From: Bemisia tabaci
Lineage: Eukaryota; Arthropoda; Insecta; Hemiptera; Aleyrodidae
Length of the DNA stretch: 64,000 nucleotides
Reading direction: 5' to 3'
Assembly (NCBI RefSeq): GCF_918797505.1
Contig: NC_092801.1
Location: 26,628,477 to 26,692,476, forward strand
In this document: piece after piece, positions 22,401-28,884 of the stretch
How the letters are laid out: each line of letters starts with the position of its first letter
Numbering within the stretch: position 1 is the stretch's first letter
Program-made: the position numbers and the translations under genes
Notes under the pieces: generated by a model
What the model was told of the DNA's origin: nothing
Seen by the model: only the letters and a program-made list of their open reading frames with translations
The model's database searches: none

Positions 22401-25400
22401 TGAAAATTTGAAAGCCTGGAGCATGGATGTGCCTAAATCTCATGATGTCTAAGGACAATAAATACTGTCTATCGATGGCTGTAGGTTCCAACGGAATATA
22501 AGCCACTAAACCAGCAAAAAAAAAAAAAAAGGTTTAAGGTTATGTCAGAGAGAATAGAAAGTTAGAGGCCCGACTCGATGCTAGGTAATTGAAACAGATG
22601 CGCTCGCAGCGCGCTCGCTGGCAACGTACGCAACTACTATTTTCTATTGTTTTCCAGAGACTAGCGGCGGGTATGTTGCTGCCGAACCACCTTCACGTAG
22701 GCAATTTGTTATACATCGTCCGTCCGCAATACTCTCGCTTGGCCGTATGAAAACGTTCCTCGCATGCGCAGTGTTAAAGAAGCGCCCTTCAACGCTTTGG
22801 CGTTGGAACTGCTTGTTTGACCTCCAAAAAAAAGAAAATTTATTTTGAAGGGGGGGAGTAGGGGGATGTCGAACCTACATAGGCTGTCCCAAAACAACTG
22901 GCACTAAGGCTGTCATTCGGGAACTACAATAGATATCGACATGCGATTTACGGGAGGTGATAGCTCATACTCTTAGCTCTTAAACGAGCCCAAGTTGAGC
23001 TAGTTTGGTTGAAAACTCAACGATTTACATCAATTTTCCCGAGACGTGTATAAGAAATACCCCTACGAGATTTTTCGGTAATTTTTCATTCCGTTAACTT
23101 TGCCTCCGCAAGCTGTGCAATTGGTTCAGACGTTATGATTCAAGTTTCCACTTGTCTGGATGAAAGTTTGAACTTGTCAGCAAGTGTTCCCATCACATTC
23201 GAGAAGTTTCTTTCTGTTTGCAAAGTCAGTTTAGTGAAATCGTCCGGCCTGAACACGACGTGTGTTCTTGTGTTTCGTCATGAGTTTACCCGCGGACCAC
23301 GGAGTTGCAGCAAGAGCAACGATACGCAATTCGATATTGCGTTCGTCGTGAATTATCTACTTCTGAAACTGTGAATGAAATGAGAGTGGCTCAGAATTGT
23401 TTCAGAAGTAGATAATTAACGACGAACGCAATATCGAATTGCGTATCGTTACACTAATATATCGTTGCGCCACCACTAATTACGTTTCGATTCACCCGAG
23501 TATACATTCAAATCGTTGAGATTCGACGAATGAGGTGTCTGAGGCATATCTCGGCGTGCAAAATTTATTTTACCAAGAGATTGGGGTATACTTTTCCTTT
23601 TTTCAGCACTACCTATCGGGAGTATACGACGGGGATGAATGCAAGGGCAATTTGGAGGATCTCGATCACGCCGTTGTCATCGTTGGCCACTACTCAGGTA
23701 GACTTACATCAGCTCATACATCTTTTTCAAATTTTCCTCTTAGGTACGCTCTCTTGTCTCTGACTCCATCACAATGGATCACTAACACAAATGCTCATCA
23801 AAACATCTCAAATTCAACTCATTAAGGAGAAAGTAACATTTTTGCTGTGCGCCAATGTACAATTCTCGCTCTGAAACATAAGTCTACTCTAATGAAATCG
23901 AGCCCTAAATTGAACCGATTTTTTTCCAAATCACTGGGGGGGGGGGGGGAGTCAGGGGACGTCCGGTGAAAGAGTGGCAGCAGGGGGTTTTGGATGAGAT
24001 GAGGGAGTGCCAACTCCCTGATGACTTGTGGGAGGACCGAGTTTTGCGGCGGTTAGGCGTCGCAGAGCACCAAAGAGAGTTGTTAGAGCGGCTGTTATGA
24101 TTGTACTAGCCGTTCTGGACGCGCTTTGCGCGTCCGTCACGGCCAGCCATGGGGCTGCGCCCCCTGGACCCCCGGTCACTCGCTACGCGAGTGACATTCG
24201 GCTCGCTCCGCGAGCCATTTTTCTCAGTGATTGGACATTTGATCACTAAGATGTATACATTTTGGAGACTCTGGAGGCAAAAATGATTTCGTCACAGAAC
24301 CTTGTTGCCGGAGCGTGCCATCATTTGCAGATGAATAGAATGTGTGGAGATGAAGCGATGATGGGGATCGATCATTTCTTCAAAAACGCATTTGACTGGG
24401 ACGTCATCCCTTCGGGTGGCGGAAAAAGACAATCCATGGATATCCTTCCGCGATTTGACTCGCTGAAGTAGCAAAAGTTCATCTTTACCTCTTATGAAGA
24501 TTATCGGTGGCGTAGGTGTCTAAAAACTGCTCAACGATAGTATAGTTCGAGTTCCGAATCGCAATGAGCCCACTCGTGTTTTTAAGCTTGCCAGTAGGGC
24601 TCGCTTTTTGAAATCACTCGGATGTACCATAGTACAGCACACAGATCAACCAATGCTATTCAACGGGTCGTCCAAATACTTTTTTCCTCGCACCCGTTTC
24701 TTTGTCTTTGAACCATTACACTGTCAAGTCCTGATGGTCTTTTACCAAAAAATCTAATGAACTGCTAATTGAAAACCCTTGAGAACATTTTTCTGTCAAA
24801 ACCGTATTATTCAATTTGACAGAAACCTCATAGGAGCTTTCTTACGCTCGGAGGACTCAACTCTAGAACCTTCTTTCCCGCCAAAACTCTATAGCCAATG
24901 AGCGTCTTGCACTGTAAGTGCAATCTGTGATGAGCCTCGTGACTCATTATACTATGTACTAACCATGGCCCCTGCCGAAATCCACTTAAACCACTACAGT
25001 TATCTCGCGATATAGCTTTGGGTGTCCGGTTTCGAGCAAGGCAATAAAAGACGGCGAGGCGATTAACCGATTAACCATTCACCGCGTGATGCCAGGATCC
25101 ACCAAATTTTCTCAAAAATTGTTTTCCGTCTATTTAGCGAGTTTTTCTTTACTTTCCGTTGAAGTACAAATAAAAGGAGACCTCATTTGTACAAATCGGC
25201 CGAATAGGAGAGAAGGTACAGTTCGAAATCCAAAGAGATTAACTGAACGCGATTTCGATGCACGGCAGTTCGCCCAAATCACGGTCGTGCGCAAATGCCG
25301 CATATCAGCTTAAAATCAAGATAATAATTGGACGGAATCTTTAAAATTAATTTACATTCAACGTTCATGAATCAATATTTTCTCCCAAATTTAGCAAAAA

Positions 25401-28400
25401 GTACCAATTGATGCAAAAAGCAAAGACGTGAAAATAAGAGGTATTTGTCCAACATTTCAGTTATTCGGCACGCTTTTCCAACATACTCATGTTGGATTTT
25501 TTTCTTCTTGTTTTCTTATATTTTCATCGCACATAAATTTCTCTGATGTTTTTGTTTTATTCTCTCTGATTGCATATTAGTAATCATATCCTCATTTCAT
25601 TTCCTTCCCCTTACCTTTTTCCTTTTCTGTAGCATCTTTGTCCATTTACAATTATTATTTTAAAATAGCTTTCCCCTAGTATACAATTGATGCCTCAAAC
25701 GGAATCAATTGTTTTAATGAAATTTCCGGCTAAATCATGGGTTTTCCCAGGAGGGCAGCCTCTCGTCCCTCCCGGACTCTATTGTTGCCAGATAAGTTGC
25801 TTTTTTAGCATTTTTCCCAATTCAAATCCTTGTAAAATATTCACATTTATCGCACAATCTGGCAACCTCTCAAGTGAAATAGAAAAAGGTAGAATCGCCG
25901 AAAGTCTGAATCCTTCGAAGTTTATATTAATGATTTCTAAATCACTTAAGCGCCGATGTCTATTTTGACGGTAGAGGAGTTGCTTTTTTTTTGTTTTCTC
26001 CGGTATAATCAACAATGTCTGGTTTTAAAATATCCTTCTAAAAGAACATACATGCTTTGGAATTCGAAGATTGTCAACAAAGCTAACTAAACGGGTTTCC
26101 TTGTTTTTCTTGCATTCGCAATTTTGACGTTTACGTGATTTGGAAAATAATAAGTTCAATTATCCTTCACTGAGAGGCTGCGCACCCTAGCCGCCCTGCG
26201 CCCCCCCCCCCCCCTCTCCAGCAGCCTTGCACCTCTTCAGAGCGTGGTTCATTTGTAAAATCATAGAGGAATATGAAGGGAGGAACCGGTTTGTGGCATG
26301 ATCAGCGGGACACGCTATAACGCACTATTGTAAGGTGATTCGATGGACACTGTATTTTGTGTCAGAACGACATACGATATATCGCATCGATTTATCCATT
26401 TTTTTAACTACTTGTCATTTTTTTCGAATGAAAGATCGCAATTCTGTTGTCAGGGGACTAACGAATTCTTTTACCAATTTTGTCAAACAAATTCAACGGA
26501 ATAAAGGCGTGGTTTTTTTTAGAGGAAAAAAATCTTATTTGATACTGATATCGAAACTGCACCCGAATGCGAGATTGTCTCTCTAGAAAAACAACGCCTA
26601 TAATACGTTGAATTTGTTTGTCAAAGTTGGTAATTGAATTCTTTAGTCTCCTGACAACAGAATTGCGATCTCAAAATTCGAGAAAAATAACGGGTGGCTG
26701 AAAAAATGGAACTAATCTATGCGATACATCGCATGTAATTTTGACACAAAATATGGCGTCCATCGGGTCACCTTAATAGTAGTGACAAGTTGAAAAACTC
26801 AGACTCCGCGAGTTCAACTAATCGCTACAATCACAGTGCGGTCGGCGCGAGAACGCATACTAGCGCCTACAAGACTGGGGGAATACTTCACTCATTGCGC
26901 GTTTACTACGGTGCGCGCCTGACGTATAACAACGCCTACGAGACCGGGAGAATACTTCACGCATTGCGCGTTTTCTACGGTGCGCGCCTGACGTATATTA
27001 ACGCCTACGAAACCGGGAGAATACTTCACGCATTGCGCGTTTTCTACGGTGCGCGCCTGACGTATATTAACGCCTACGAGACCGGGAGAATACTTCACGC
27101 ATTGCGCGTTCACTACGGTGCGCGCTTTAATACAACGCATCTTTAGACAACCAACTACTCCCTATCTAACCCGTGTTAAAATTAGTCAACTTTAGGTACA
27201 CTTTTTTCTCTGAATCTGCTGGGTGCCTACTATTCAAATTTTGCAGTTGTCATTATGGGAATGTCACTGAGCTTTAGAAGCAGGATTCCGAATTTTGGTA
27301 AACTTTTCATAAAATTGAACTGTTTTTAGGAAAAAAGCTATTTTTCATGGGTTGAAGAGTCCCTGTTGTGATGGTGCCTGTTGCGATTACTCCTCATGTG
27401 CCACCCTTAATCCGTCTCTGGCGGTATCAATATTTTAACTTTCAGTTGATCAGCACAAAACTCACTCTTCCCTAAATGCGTATTTACAGCTCCAGTTGGG
27501 TTGTCACAAAAATTTTAACCATTGAGGAAGCTTCCTTCTTTATTTCAGATTCATGGATTCTACGGAACAGTTGTGGTCCTGCTTGGGGTTTGCAGGTAAT
27601 AAATGTACAACATCCTTTATTCAGGGTTCCCATGGGAAGCTGTGTTCATATCAGTGACGATTCTTGCAAGCTGGCAACACTGTGTTTTCTCCATTTAAGT
27701 CCATTAAAAATATCGGTTCTAGGTGAAGCAAGCTGCCTCACCAAGAATCGATTATTTTACATACATTAAATCGTAAATGGAAGAAAAACAGTGATGCCAG
27801 TTACCAAAAATCGTCACTAGTTCCCCAATAAAGTACTGTAATTTGAACTACTATTTATGTTCCTTCCTTAAAAACCACGTTCATGAGAAACGTTAGTGAC
27901 AGTGTTTATATATAGGGTGGCAAAATTGCATGAAAAATAAAATCTTGAAATTTCTGAAATATTTCATGAAATTTCAGAAATTTATGAAACATATTGAAAT
28001 ATACCGGTTCCTTTTCATGTTTCGCAAAATGTAAAAATTTTGATTACTTCTATTTTTGCGAGTTTCACTGGAAAAAAAGTCGCTTCGATCAGAGTCCAGA
28101 CTCTTAAAAACATTGACAAGAAAAAATACTCTTGATTCAATCGGATTTTTTTTTTTTTTTAATCAAAAGGAAATCCACTCAAATTAAGAGGCTTGGCTCT
28201 TGATTGAAGCAAAATTCCGATTGAGTCAAGAGTATTTTTTCTTGTCAATGTTTTTAAGAGTCTGAACTCTAGATCCAAGCGTTTTTTTCCTCAGTGATTG
28301 AATGCGGGTTGCATACTGTAGCCCCTGAAAAATATGAAATATTTCACAGCCTCATGAAATATTTCACTGAAATTTCCAATCTTTCATTTCTTTCTTACGT

Positions 28401-28789
28401 TTAATGCCATCCTGTTCATATGTAGGTAAGATTTCGTTACATTCTTATCTATGGGAAAACCTGCGATTCCTCTCAACTTAGAAGTGCCGAATTAAGATGT
28501 CAATTTGAAATTAGTTAGGCACACTACGCTAATTGCACGTTACAGTTTATTATTAAACTGTAAAGTATAAGTTTATTTGGAACATATAAATTTCGTGCAT
28601 ATTTCGTGTTGCTTTCGTGGAATTAACCATTCGGGAAATAAATTCAGTTGACTGTCCATTGGCTGCAACAGACCCACTCGTAATTCATGGTTTTGGTTTT
28701 CACAGGGTCACTACCTCGTAAAGAAAGGACGGTGTGGGGTAGGCTTGAGAGCGTTTGAAATAAAAGATCCACTTGAAAGACTGAACTAG
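6235..28789 (+). CDS. Cathepsin L-like cysteine protease gene with N-terminal Cys-rich module (multi-exon span)
   Basis: Exons: about 6235-6513, 14564-14759, 16595-17130, 18809-18905, 21293-21567, 23607-23697, 27549-27595, 28706-28789. All junctions are GT/AG and all phases agree. From 14564 to the stop they code 441 residues: I29 propeptide, a long basic Ser/Arg/Pro-rich spacer, then the papain fold. The oxyanion Gln is codon 17128-17130, the catalytic Cys (CGACWAF) 18824-18826, the His (DLDHAVVIVGH) 23667-23669 and the Asn (RNSCGPAWG) 27566-27568. The family hydrolyses peptide bonds in lysosomes, gut lumen or saliva. Unusual points are the spacer, Trp to Cys after the active-site Asn, and the upstream Cys-rich exon. 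The last is linked by phase and position only, and no start codon is seen, so the 5' end is open. Protease assignment is firm; membership of the first exon is inference. Confidence 0.85.
6539..7092. repeat. Foldback MITE, family E (copy 1)
   Basis: Ends AATGGACCACTAGACAAAG and CTTGTCTAGAGGTCCATT, about 554 bp, no ORF. Copies are at 18908-19461 and 63079-63632. This copy begins 26 bp after a splice donor (6513|6514) and the second begins at +3 of another donor in the same gene. Confidence 0.85.
7127..7131. repeat. Target-site duplication GGAAG, left side of the copia element
   Basis: GGAAG at 7127-7131 is repeated exactly at 13527-13531. It flanks the two LTRs, as expected for a 5-bp integrase stagger. 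Confidence 0.9.
7132..7294 (-). repeat. Copia element 3' LTR (163 bp)
   Basis: It matches the right LTR (13364-13526) over 163 bp with one difference seen by eye (AACTGAACCTGAG here, AACTGAAACTGAG there). On the - strand it begins TGTTGGCG. A purine-rich stretch (TTGAGGGGGCG, read on -) lies directly upstream and is a plausible polypurine tract. Confidence 0.92.
7365..7452. repeat. Homopolymer cluster T/G/A/T
   Basis: Consecutive long runs of T, G, A and T occur inside the copia element between its 3' LTR and coding region. Such clusters are prone to slippage and assembly error; base-level sequence here should not be trusted. Confidence 0.7.
7593..8524 (-). pseudogene. Copia pol, 3' part: RT palm (YVDD), RNase H, tail
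   Basis: Begins just after the insertion boundary with the catalytic YVDD box (about 8494-8513). It continues through the RT thumb (GCLMYIMLSTRPDL) to RNase H (VDSDWAGDSTDRKSTTG, SSTEAEYMAL, YEDNNGCISIANNPSSHKRS, KHIDIKYHF). After KYHFSREQVEK the frame shifts by one base at an A/T run near 7680, so the last residues are out of frame and the normal copia tail continues in another frame. Its reading frame joins that of the 5' RT portion once the insertion is removed. Non-functional as it stands. Confidence 0.92.
9190..9420. repeat. A/T-only low-complexity tract
   Basis: About 230 bp made almost entirely of A and T in AATAAAAA-type patterns, inside the element that interrupts copia RT. No coding or structural role is apparent. 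Confidence 0.8.
9621..9835 (+). mobile_element. SINE-like sequence with 5S-rRNA-derived portion
   Basis: 9653-9725 matches the internal part of animal 5S rRNA: GCGATCACTGAAGTTCAGCA, then CGTCGGGC-GTAGTTAGTACTT, GATGGGAG and CCGCTTGGGAACCCGGG. The first third of 5S is replaced by a tRNA-like A-box phrase (CGTAGCTGAGTGGCAGCGAC). About 100 bp of unrelated sequence follow. A 5S-headed short retroposon (SINE3 type) is the best reading; a plain 5S pseudogene is the alternative. Exact ends are not defined. Confidence 0.65.
10069..11280 (-). pseudogene. Copia pol, central part: integrase C-terminus and RT fingers
   Basis: The frame opens with the end of integrase (MTPYEAWHGKKPKIEFLRVFG), then the acidic connector (LRRSERIKGLP). 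The RT follows: WKKAIQEEIDSLL, VACKWVFAIK, YKARLVACGYSQ, DYDQTFAPVARIASLRIL, HQMDVKTAFLNG and NKALYGLKQGARCWF. It stops at the insertion at 10068; residues beyond that belong to the inserted element. Confidence 0.93.
11290..11365. repeat. GGCC(A/T)-rich short repeat expansion inside integrase
   Basis: Repeated AAAAAGGCC units interrupt the copia frame between ITERARAMLHGAKLD and the downstream integrase segment. Upstream it is translated as GLFGLFGLLLGLLG, which is not family-like. Replication slippage in a coding micro-repeat is the likely cause of the frame break. Confidence 0.8.
11312..13303 (-). pseudogene. Copia gag-protease-integrase
   Basis: I take the start at MSGDHKTKRN (ATG at 13303), 45 bp inside the copia body from the primer-binding site; the longer open frame is unsupported. 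Order of domains: Gag (UBN2-like, FDGTKYSIWKLRVRAVL), zinc knuckle CFHCGRKNHVIKDC (about 12511-12552), aspartic protease FWILDSGASAHIS (about 12335-12365), the integrase zinc domain LWHERLGHIG...CEACIKGKQ (11800-11965), and the DDE core at VHSDVSG (about 11735), YSDNGGEY (about 11540) and NGVAERM (about 11440). Domains look intact up to the GGCC expansion, where the frame is lost. Confidence 0.95.
13364..13526 (-). repeat. Copia element 5' LTR (163 bp)
   Basis: Partner of the LTR at 7132-7294. On the - strand it runs from TGTTGGCG to CCTTTA and is followed by the putative primer-binding site. GGAAG at 13527-13531 is the second copy of the target duplication. Confidence 0.92.
13557..13719. repeat. 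Foldback MITE, family C (copy 2)
   Basis: CAGTGGCGTGGCGTGAATTG and its inverse close a 163-bp hairpin with loop AGGGTGTTCGCAGTGAACACC. No target duplication is visible. It lies 30 bp beyond the copia element. Confidence 0.85.
13720..14563. other. Intronic sequence before the propeptide exon
   Basis: Mostly unassigned. 13943-13985 repeats a phrase found near 5562-5603 (CAGCTGATAGCAAACAAAGG), and 14340-14460 is related to 59395-59515. No additional exon could be supported. Confidence 0.45.
14564..14759 (+). CDS. Protease gene exon: I29 inhibitor propeptide
   Basis: Acceptor TGTCCAG|GCT, phase 0. Donor ACTC|GTAAGT, phase 1. It codes LSKAQKFEMFIKAYKRQYG, then an ERFNIN-like helix (EKKKRFKIFSANLVKID) and FGIGPFTDLT, the counterpart of the GxNxFxD segment although the usual Asn is Pro. 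This prodomain keeps C1A proteases latent by lying backwards over the active cleft. 65 codons plus one base. Confidence 0.92.
15031..15283. mobile_element. Foldback MITE, family F (copy 1)
   Basis: CTGCCGTGCTAAGGAAGAAC and its inverse bound 253 bp. TATT precedes and follows, an apparent 4-bp target duplication. Other copies are at 51040-51290, 51333-51591, 56247-56755 (one nested in another), a diverged one near 49507-49735, and a fragment near 62465-62518. Confidence 0.8.
15491..15655. repeat. Foldback repeat, family G
   Basis: AGTATGACTAGAAGTCTGC and GCAGACTTCCTGGCATACT are inverted, with TCGCAAACGGAGATACGTGG-type subterminal sequence. The same phrases occur at 53130-53420 and, as a short fragment, at 16515-16580 beside the next exon. 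Confidence 0.7.
15686..16189. repeat. Foldback MITE, family B (full copy 2)
   Basis: Same termini and halves as 1330-1817. Together with the copy at 17201-17715 it brackets the protease exon at 16595-17130. Confidence 0.85.
16595..17130 (+). CDS. Protease gene exon: propeptide end, RS-rich spacer, mature N-terminus
   Basis: Acceptor CCGCAG|GTGAGG; the split codon completes REEFVQSYIGKLKP, the end of the propeptide. About 130 residues of Ser/Arg/Lys/Pro-rich sequence follow (RKSRSNSDKKEERRRASRSP), containing a 9-residue tandem unit of the type PRTSLISSQ coded by a 27-bp DNA repeat (16830-16965). The papain N-terminus appears as VPLIDWRVP and the exon ends at the oxyanion-hole Gln (AENQ). Ordinary cathepsin L linkers are about 10-20 residues. 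The many dibasic sites could be processing points (inference). Confidence 0.88.
16830..16965 (+). repeat. Coding tandem repeat, 27-30 bp unit
   Basis: Successive copies of CCGAGAACATCACTGATATC are followed by ATCGCA or similar, in phase with the reading frame. They code PRTS(L/Q)IS(L/S) blocks in the spacer of the protease. Confidence 0.85.
17201..17715. repeat. Foldback MITE, family B (full copy 3)
   Basis: Begins 70 bp after the donor of the previous exon with AATGGAGATGTTGCATGTG and ends ATGCAAAATCTCCATT. Internal arms are as in the other copies. Confidence 0.85.
17716..18808. other. Intronic sequence
   Basis: Contains a small foldback near 17940-18010 (GCCAAAAGGAACTATG / CATAGTTCCTTTTAGC, ending in an ACGTCCAATT terminus of family J). 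The remainder is unassigned. Confidence 0.5.
18809..18905 (+). CDS. Protease gene exon: catalytic cysteine
   Basis: Codes IRCGACWAFAAVGAVEILW through YLSKQ, phase-1 donor AAG|GTAATG. Three in-frame acceptors exist, giving starts at 18794, 18806 and 18809. I chose 18809 because it places six residues between the oxyanion Gln and the catalytic Cys, the universal papain spacing. The catalytic Cys codon is 18824-18826. A family E MITE starts at intron position +3. Confidence 0.93.
18908..19461. repeat. Foldback MITE, family E (copy 2)
   Basis: AATGGACCACTAGATAAGG to CTTGTCTAGTGGTCCATT. It starts directly after the GTA of the splice donor, so donor positions beyond +3 are supplied by the element. 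Confidence 0.85.
19591..20328. repeat. Foldback element I, host of a nested element
   Basis: Left arm TAGAGTACCTGTATACGGGA and right arm TCCCGTACACAGGTACTCTA are inverted. Element H is inserted at 19621-19900. Internal frames are short and not conserved. Confidence 0.75.
19621..19900. mobile_element. Foldback MITE, family H, 9-bp target duplication
   Basis: AGGGTGGCA...TGCCACCCTG, flanked by AGTATTGCC at 19612-19620 and again at 19901-19909. A 9-bp duplication with long inverted repeats suggests a Mutator-like source. A second copy at 27914-28413 is interrupted by a family A element. Confidence 0.85.
20677..20841. mobile_element. Foldback MITE, family C (copy 3), 8-bp duplication
   Basis: CAATGGGCGAGGCGTG...CACGCCACGCCAATG, with GTGATTTT on both sides (20669-20676 and 20842-20849). 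Loop as in the other family C copies. Confidence 0.8.
21024..21251. repeat. Foldback MITE, family J (copy 1)
   Basis: AATTGGACGTATTTCTGTCA and its inverse bound about 228 bp, ending only 41 bp before the next acceptor. Related copies are at 56919-57053, 61587-61728 and 61839-62228, with fragments elsewhere. Confidence 0.85.
21293..21567 (+). CDS. Protease gene exon: central papain domain
   Basis: Completes the split codon to give LSKQDLIDCVPENDGCEGGW, the family motif after the active-site helix. It continues through YPYKAVTGDCKD to LIHFPDEFQ. Acceptor GATAG|ATTT, phase-0 donor CAA|GTATGT. 92 codons including the shared one. Confidence 0.93.
21613..21845. repeat. Single arm of a mariner-like foldback element
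   Basis: Starts TACAGGGTGTCCCAGG and matches one arm of the element at 58202-58763 (ATTGAAGGGGTCGATTCTG, GGGGGCCACGGCCC). The second arm is not present. Confidence 0.65.
22262..22530 (+). mobile_element. tRNA-derived SINE with poly(A) tail and 12-bp duplication
   Basis: Pol III A box (TTGGCCTAGTGGTCAGCG) and B box (GGGTTCGAATCCCGG) lie at the head of a 269-bp element that ends in about 15 A. GGTTTAAGGTTA precedes (22250-22261) and follows (22531-22542), a perfect 12-bp duplication typical of LINE-driven insertion. The tRNA part is too diverged to name its isotype safely. Confidence 0.9.
23318..23455. repeat. Near-perfect hairpin, arms of about 53 bp
   Basis: AACGATACGCAATTCGATAT at 23318 returns inverted up to about 23452, with a loop of about 30 bases. 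It lies about 150 bp before the catalytic-His exon. It may be a very small MITE; no copy was seen elsewhere in the window. Confidence 0.75.
23607..23697 (+). CDS. Protease gene exon: catalytic histidine
   Basis: Acceptor TTTTCAG|CAC, phase-1 donor CTCAG|GTAGAC. It codes HYLSGVYDGDECKG then LEDLDHAVVIVGHYS; the His codon is 23667-23669. This matches the SGVY...NHAV...GYG segment of C1A enzymes, with Asp in place of the usual Asn before His. Confidence 0.93.
23960..24095 (+). pseudogene. Probable LINE 3' coding tail
   Basis: The frame VKEWQQGVLDEMRECQLPDD, then LWEDRVLRRLGV and a stop, overlaps the conserved DNA phrase also seen beside microsatellites at 1920 and 50985. I infer the C-terminus of a non-LTR retrotransposon ORF. 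It is too short for family assignment. Confidence 0.4.
24117..24216. repeat. Ladder of four short perfect GC-rich hairpins
   Basis: GGACGCGCTTTGCGCGTCC (24117-24135), GGGGCTGCGCCCC (24151-24163), TCACTCGCTACGCGAGTGA (24176-24194) and GGCTCGCTCCGCGAGCC (24200-24216) follow one another within 100 bp. The composition differs sharply from the surrounding AT-rich intron. Confidence 0.85.
24250..25934. other. Intronic sequence without recognised features
   Basis: No exon fitting the papain fold is needed here, because the flanking exons join in phase. Frames at 24262-24474 and 25086-25313 lack homology and splice support. Confidence 0.5.
25935..26165. repeat. Foldback repeat (second copy of 1084-1330)
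   Basis: Shares ATCACTTAAGCGCCGATGTC-type and AAAGAACATACATGC phrases with the first copy and closes with TTACGTGATTTGGAAAATAA. A C-run follows at about 26200. Confidence 0.6.
26332..26774. repeat. Foldback MITE, family K (copy 1)
   Basis: AAGGTGATTCGATGGAC and its inverse near CCATCGGGTCACCTT bound about 440 bp with long inner arms (AATTCTGTTGTCAGG and inverse). Copies at 31079-31524 and 38871-39291. Confidence 0.85.
26838..27130. repeat. 69-bp tandem repeat, four units
   Basis: The unit AACGCCTACGAGACCGGGAG, then AATACTTCACGCATTGCGCG and a GTGCGCGCCTGACG segment, recurs with exactly 69-bp spacing (26931, 27000, 27069). Because 69 is a multiple of three, a spurious frame stays open (ETGRILHALRV). 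Related single units occur at 4720, 28905, 40110-40290, 46850-47080 and 62650-62790. Confidence 0.88.
27549..27595 (+). CDS. Protease gene micro-exon: catalytic asparagine
   Basis: A 47-nt exon, acceptor TTTCAG|ATT and donor TTGCAG|GTAATA, coding DSWILRNSCGPAWGLQ with the split first codon. The Asn codon is 27566-27568. The family normally reads N-S-W-G here; this gene has N-S-C-G, so the Trp that shields the Asn-His pair is replaced by Cys. Confidence 0.92.
27914..28413. repeat. Family H MITE (copy 2) carrying a nested family A MITE
   Basis: AGGGTGGCAAAATTGCATG to ATGCCATCCT is split by the family A element at 28066-28296, which begins CACTGGAAAAAAAGTCGC and ends TTTTTTTCCTCAGTG. Order of events: H first, then A. 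Confidence 0.8.
28706..28789 (+). CDS. Protease gene last exon with stop codon
   Basis: Acceptor TTTTCACAG|GGT. It codes GHYLVKKGRCGVGLRAFEIK, then DPLERLN and TAG (28787-28789). This is the GY-x-K/R...CGI segment that closes the C1A domain. The C-terminal Cys pairs in the family's third disulfide. Confidence 0.93.
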   Translation, partial: GHYLVKKGRCGVGLRAFEIKDPLERLN

Positions 28790-28884
28790 TAGGAGTTTGA
28801 GCAAACTTATTGCGGTTGCAACACCATGACATCCCTCACAGTTGACGGATGATAGACGGAGGAAGAAGCAGCAAGGAAGAAGCA

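Noticed and set aside
23930..24250. GC-rich patch considered as bacterial or symbiont DNA
   Set aside because: No bacterial gene structure; it joins smoothly to the intron and overlaps a LINE-tail-like phrase found elsewhere in the window. Contamination cannot be fully excluded.
26838..27130. Regular repeats considered as a CRISPR array
   Set aside because: Contiguous tandem units without unique spacers, in a eukaryotic context.
26790..27146. Open frame with repeated ETGRILHALRV
   Set aside because: A 69-bp tandem repeat (multiple of three) keeps the frame open; the same DNA units occur in non-coding transposon contexts.
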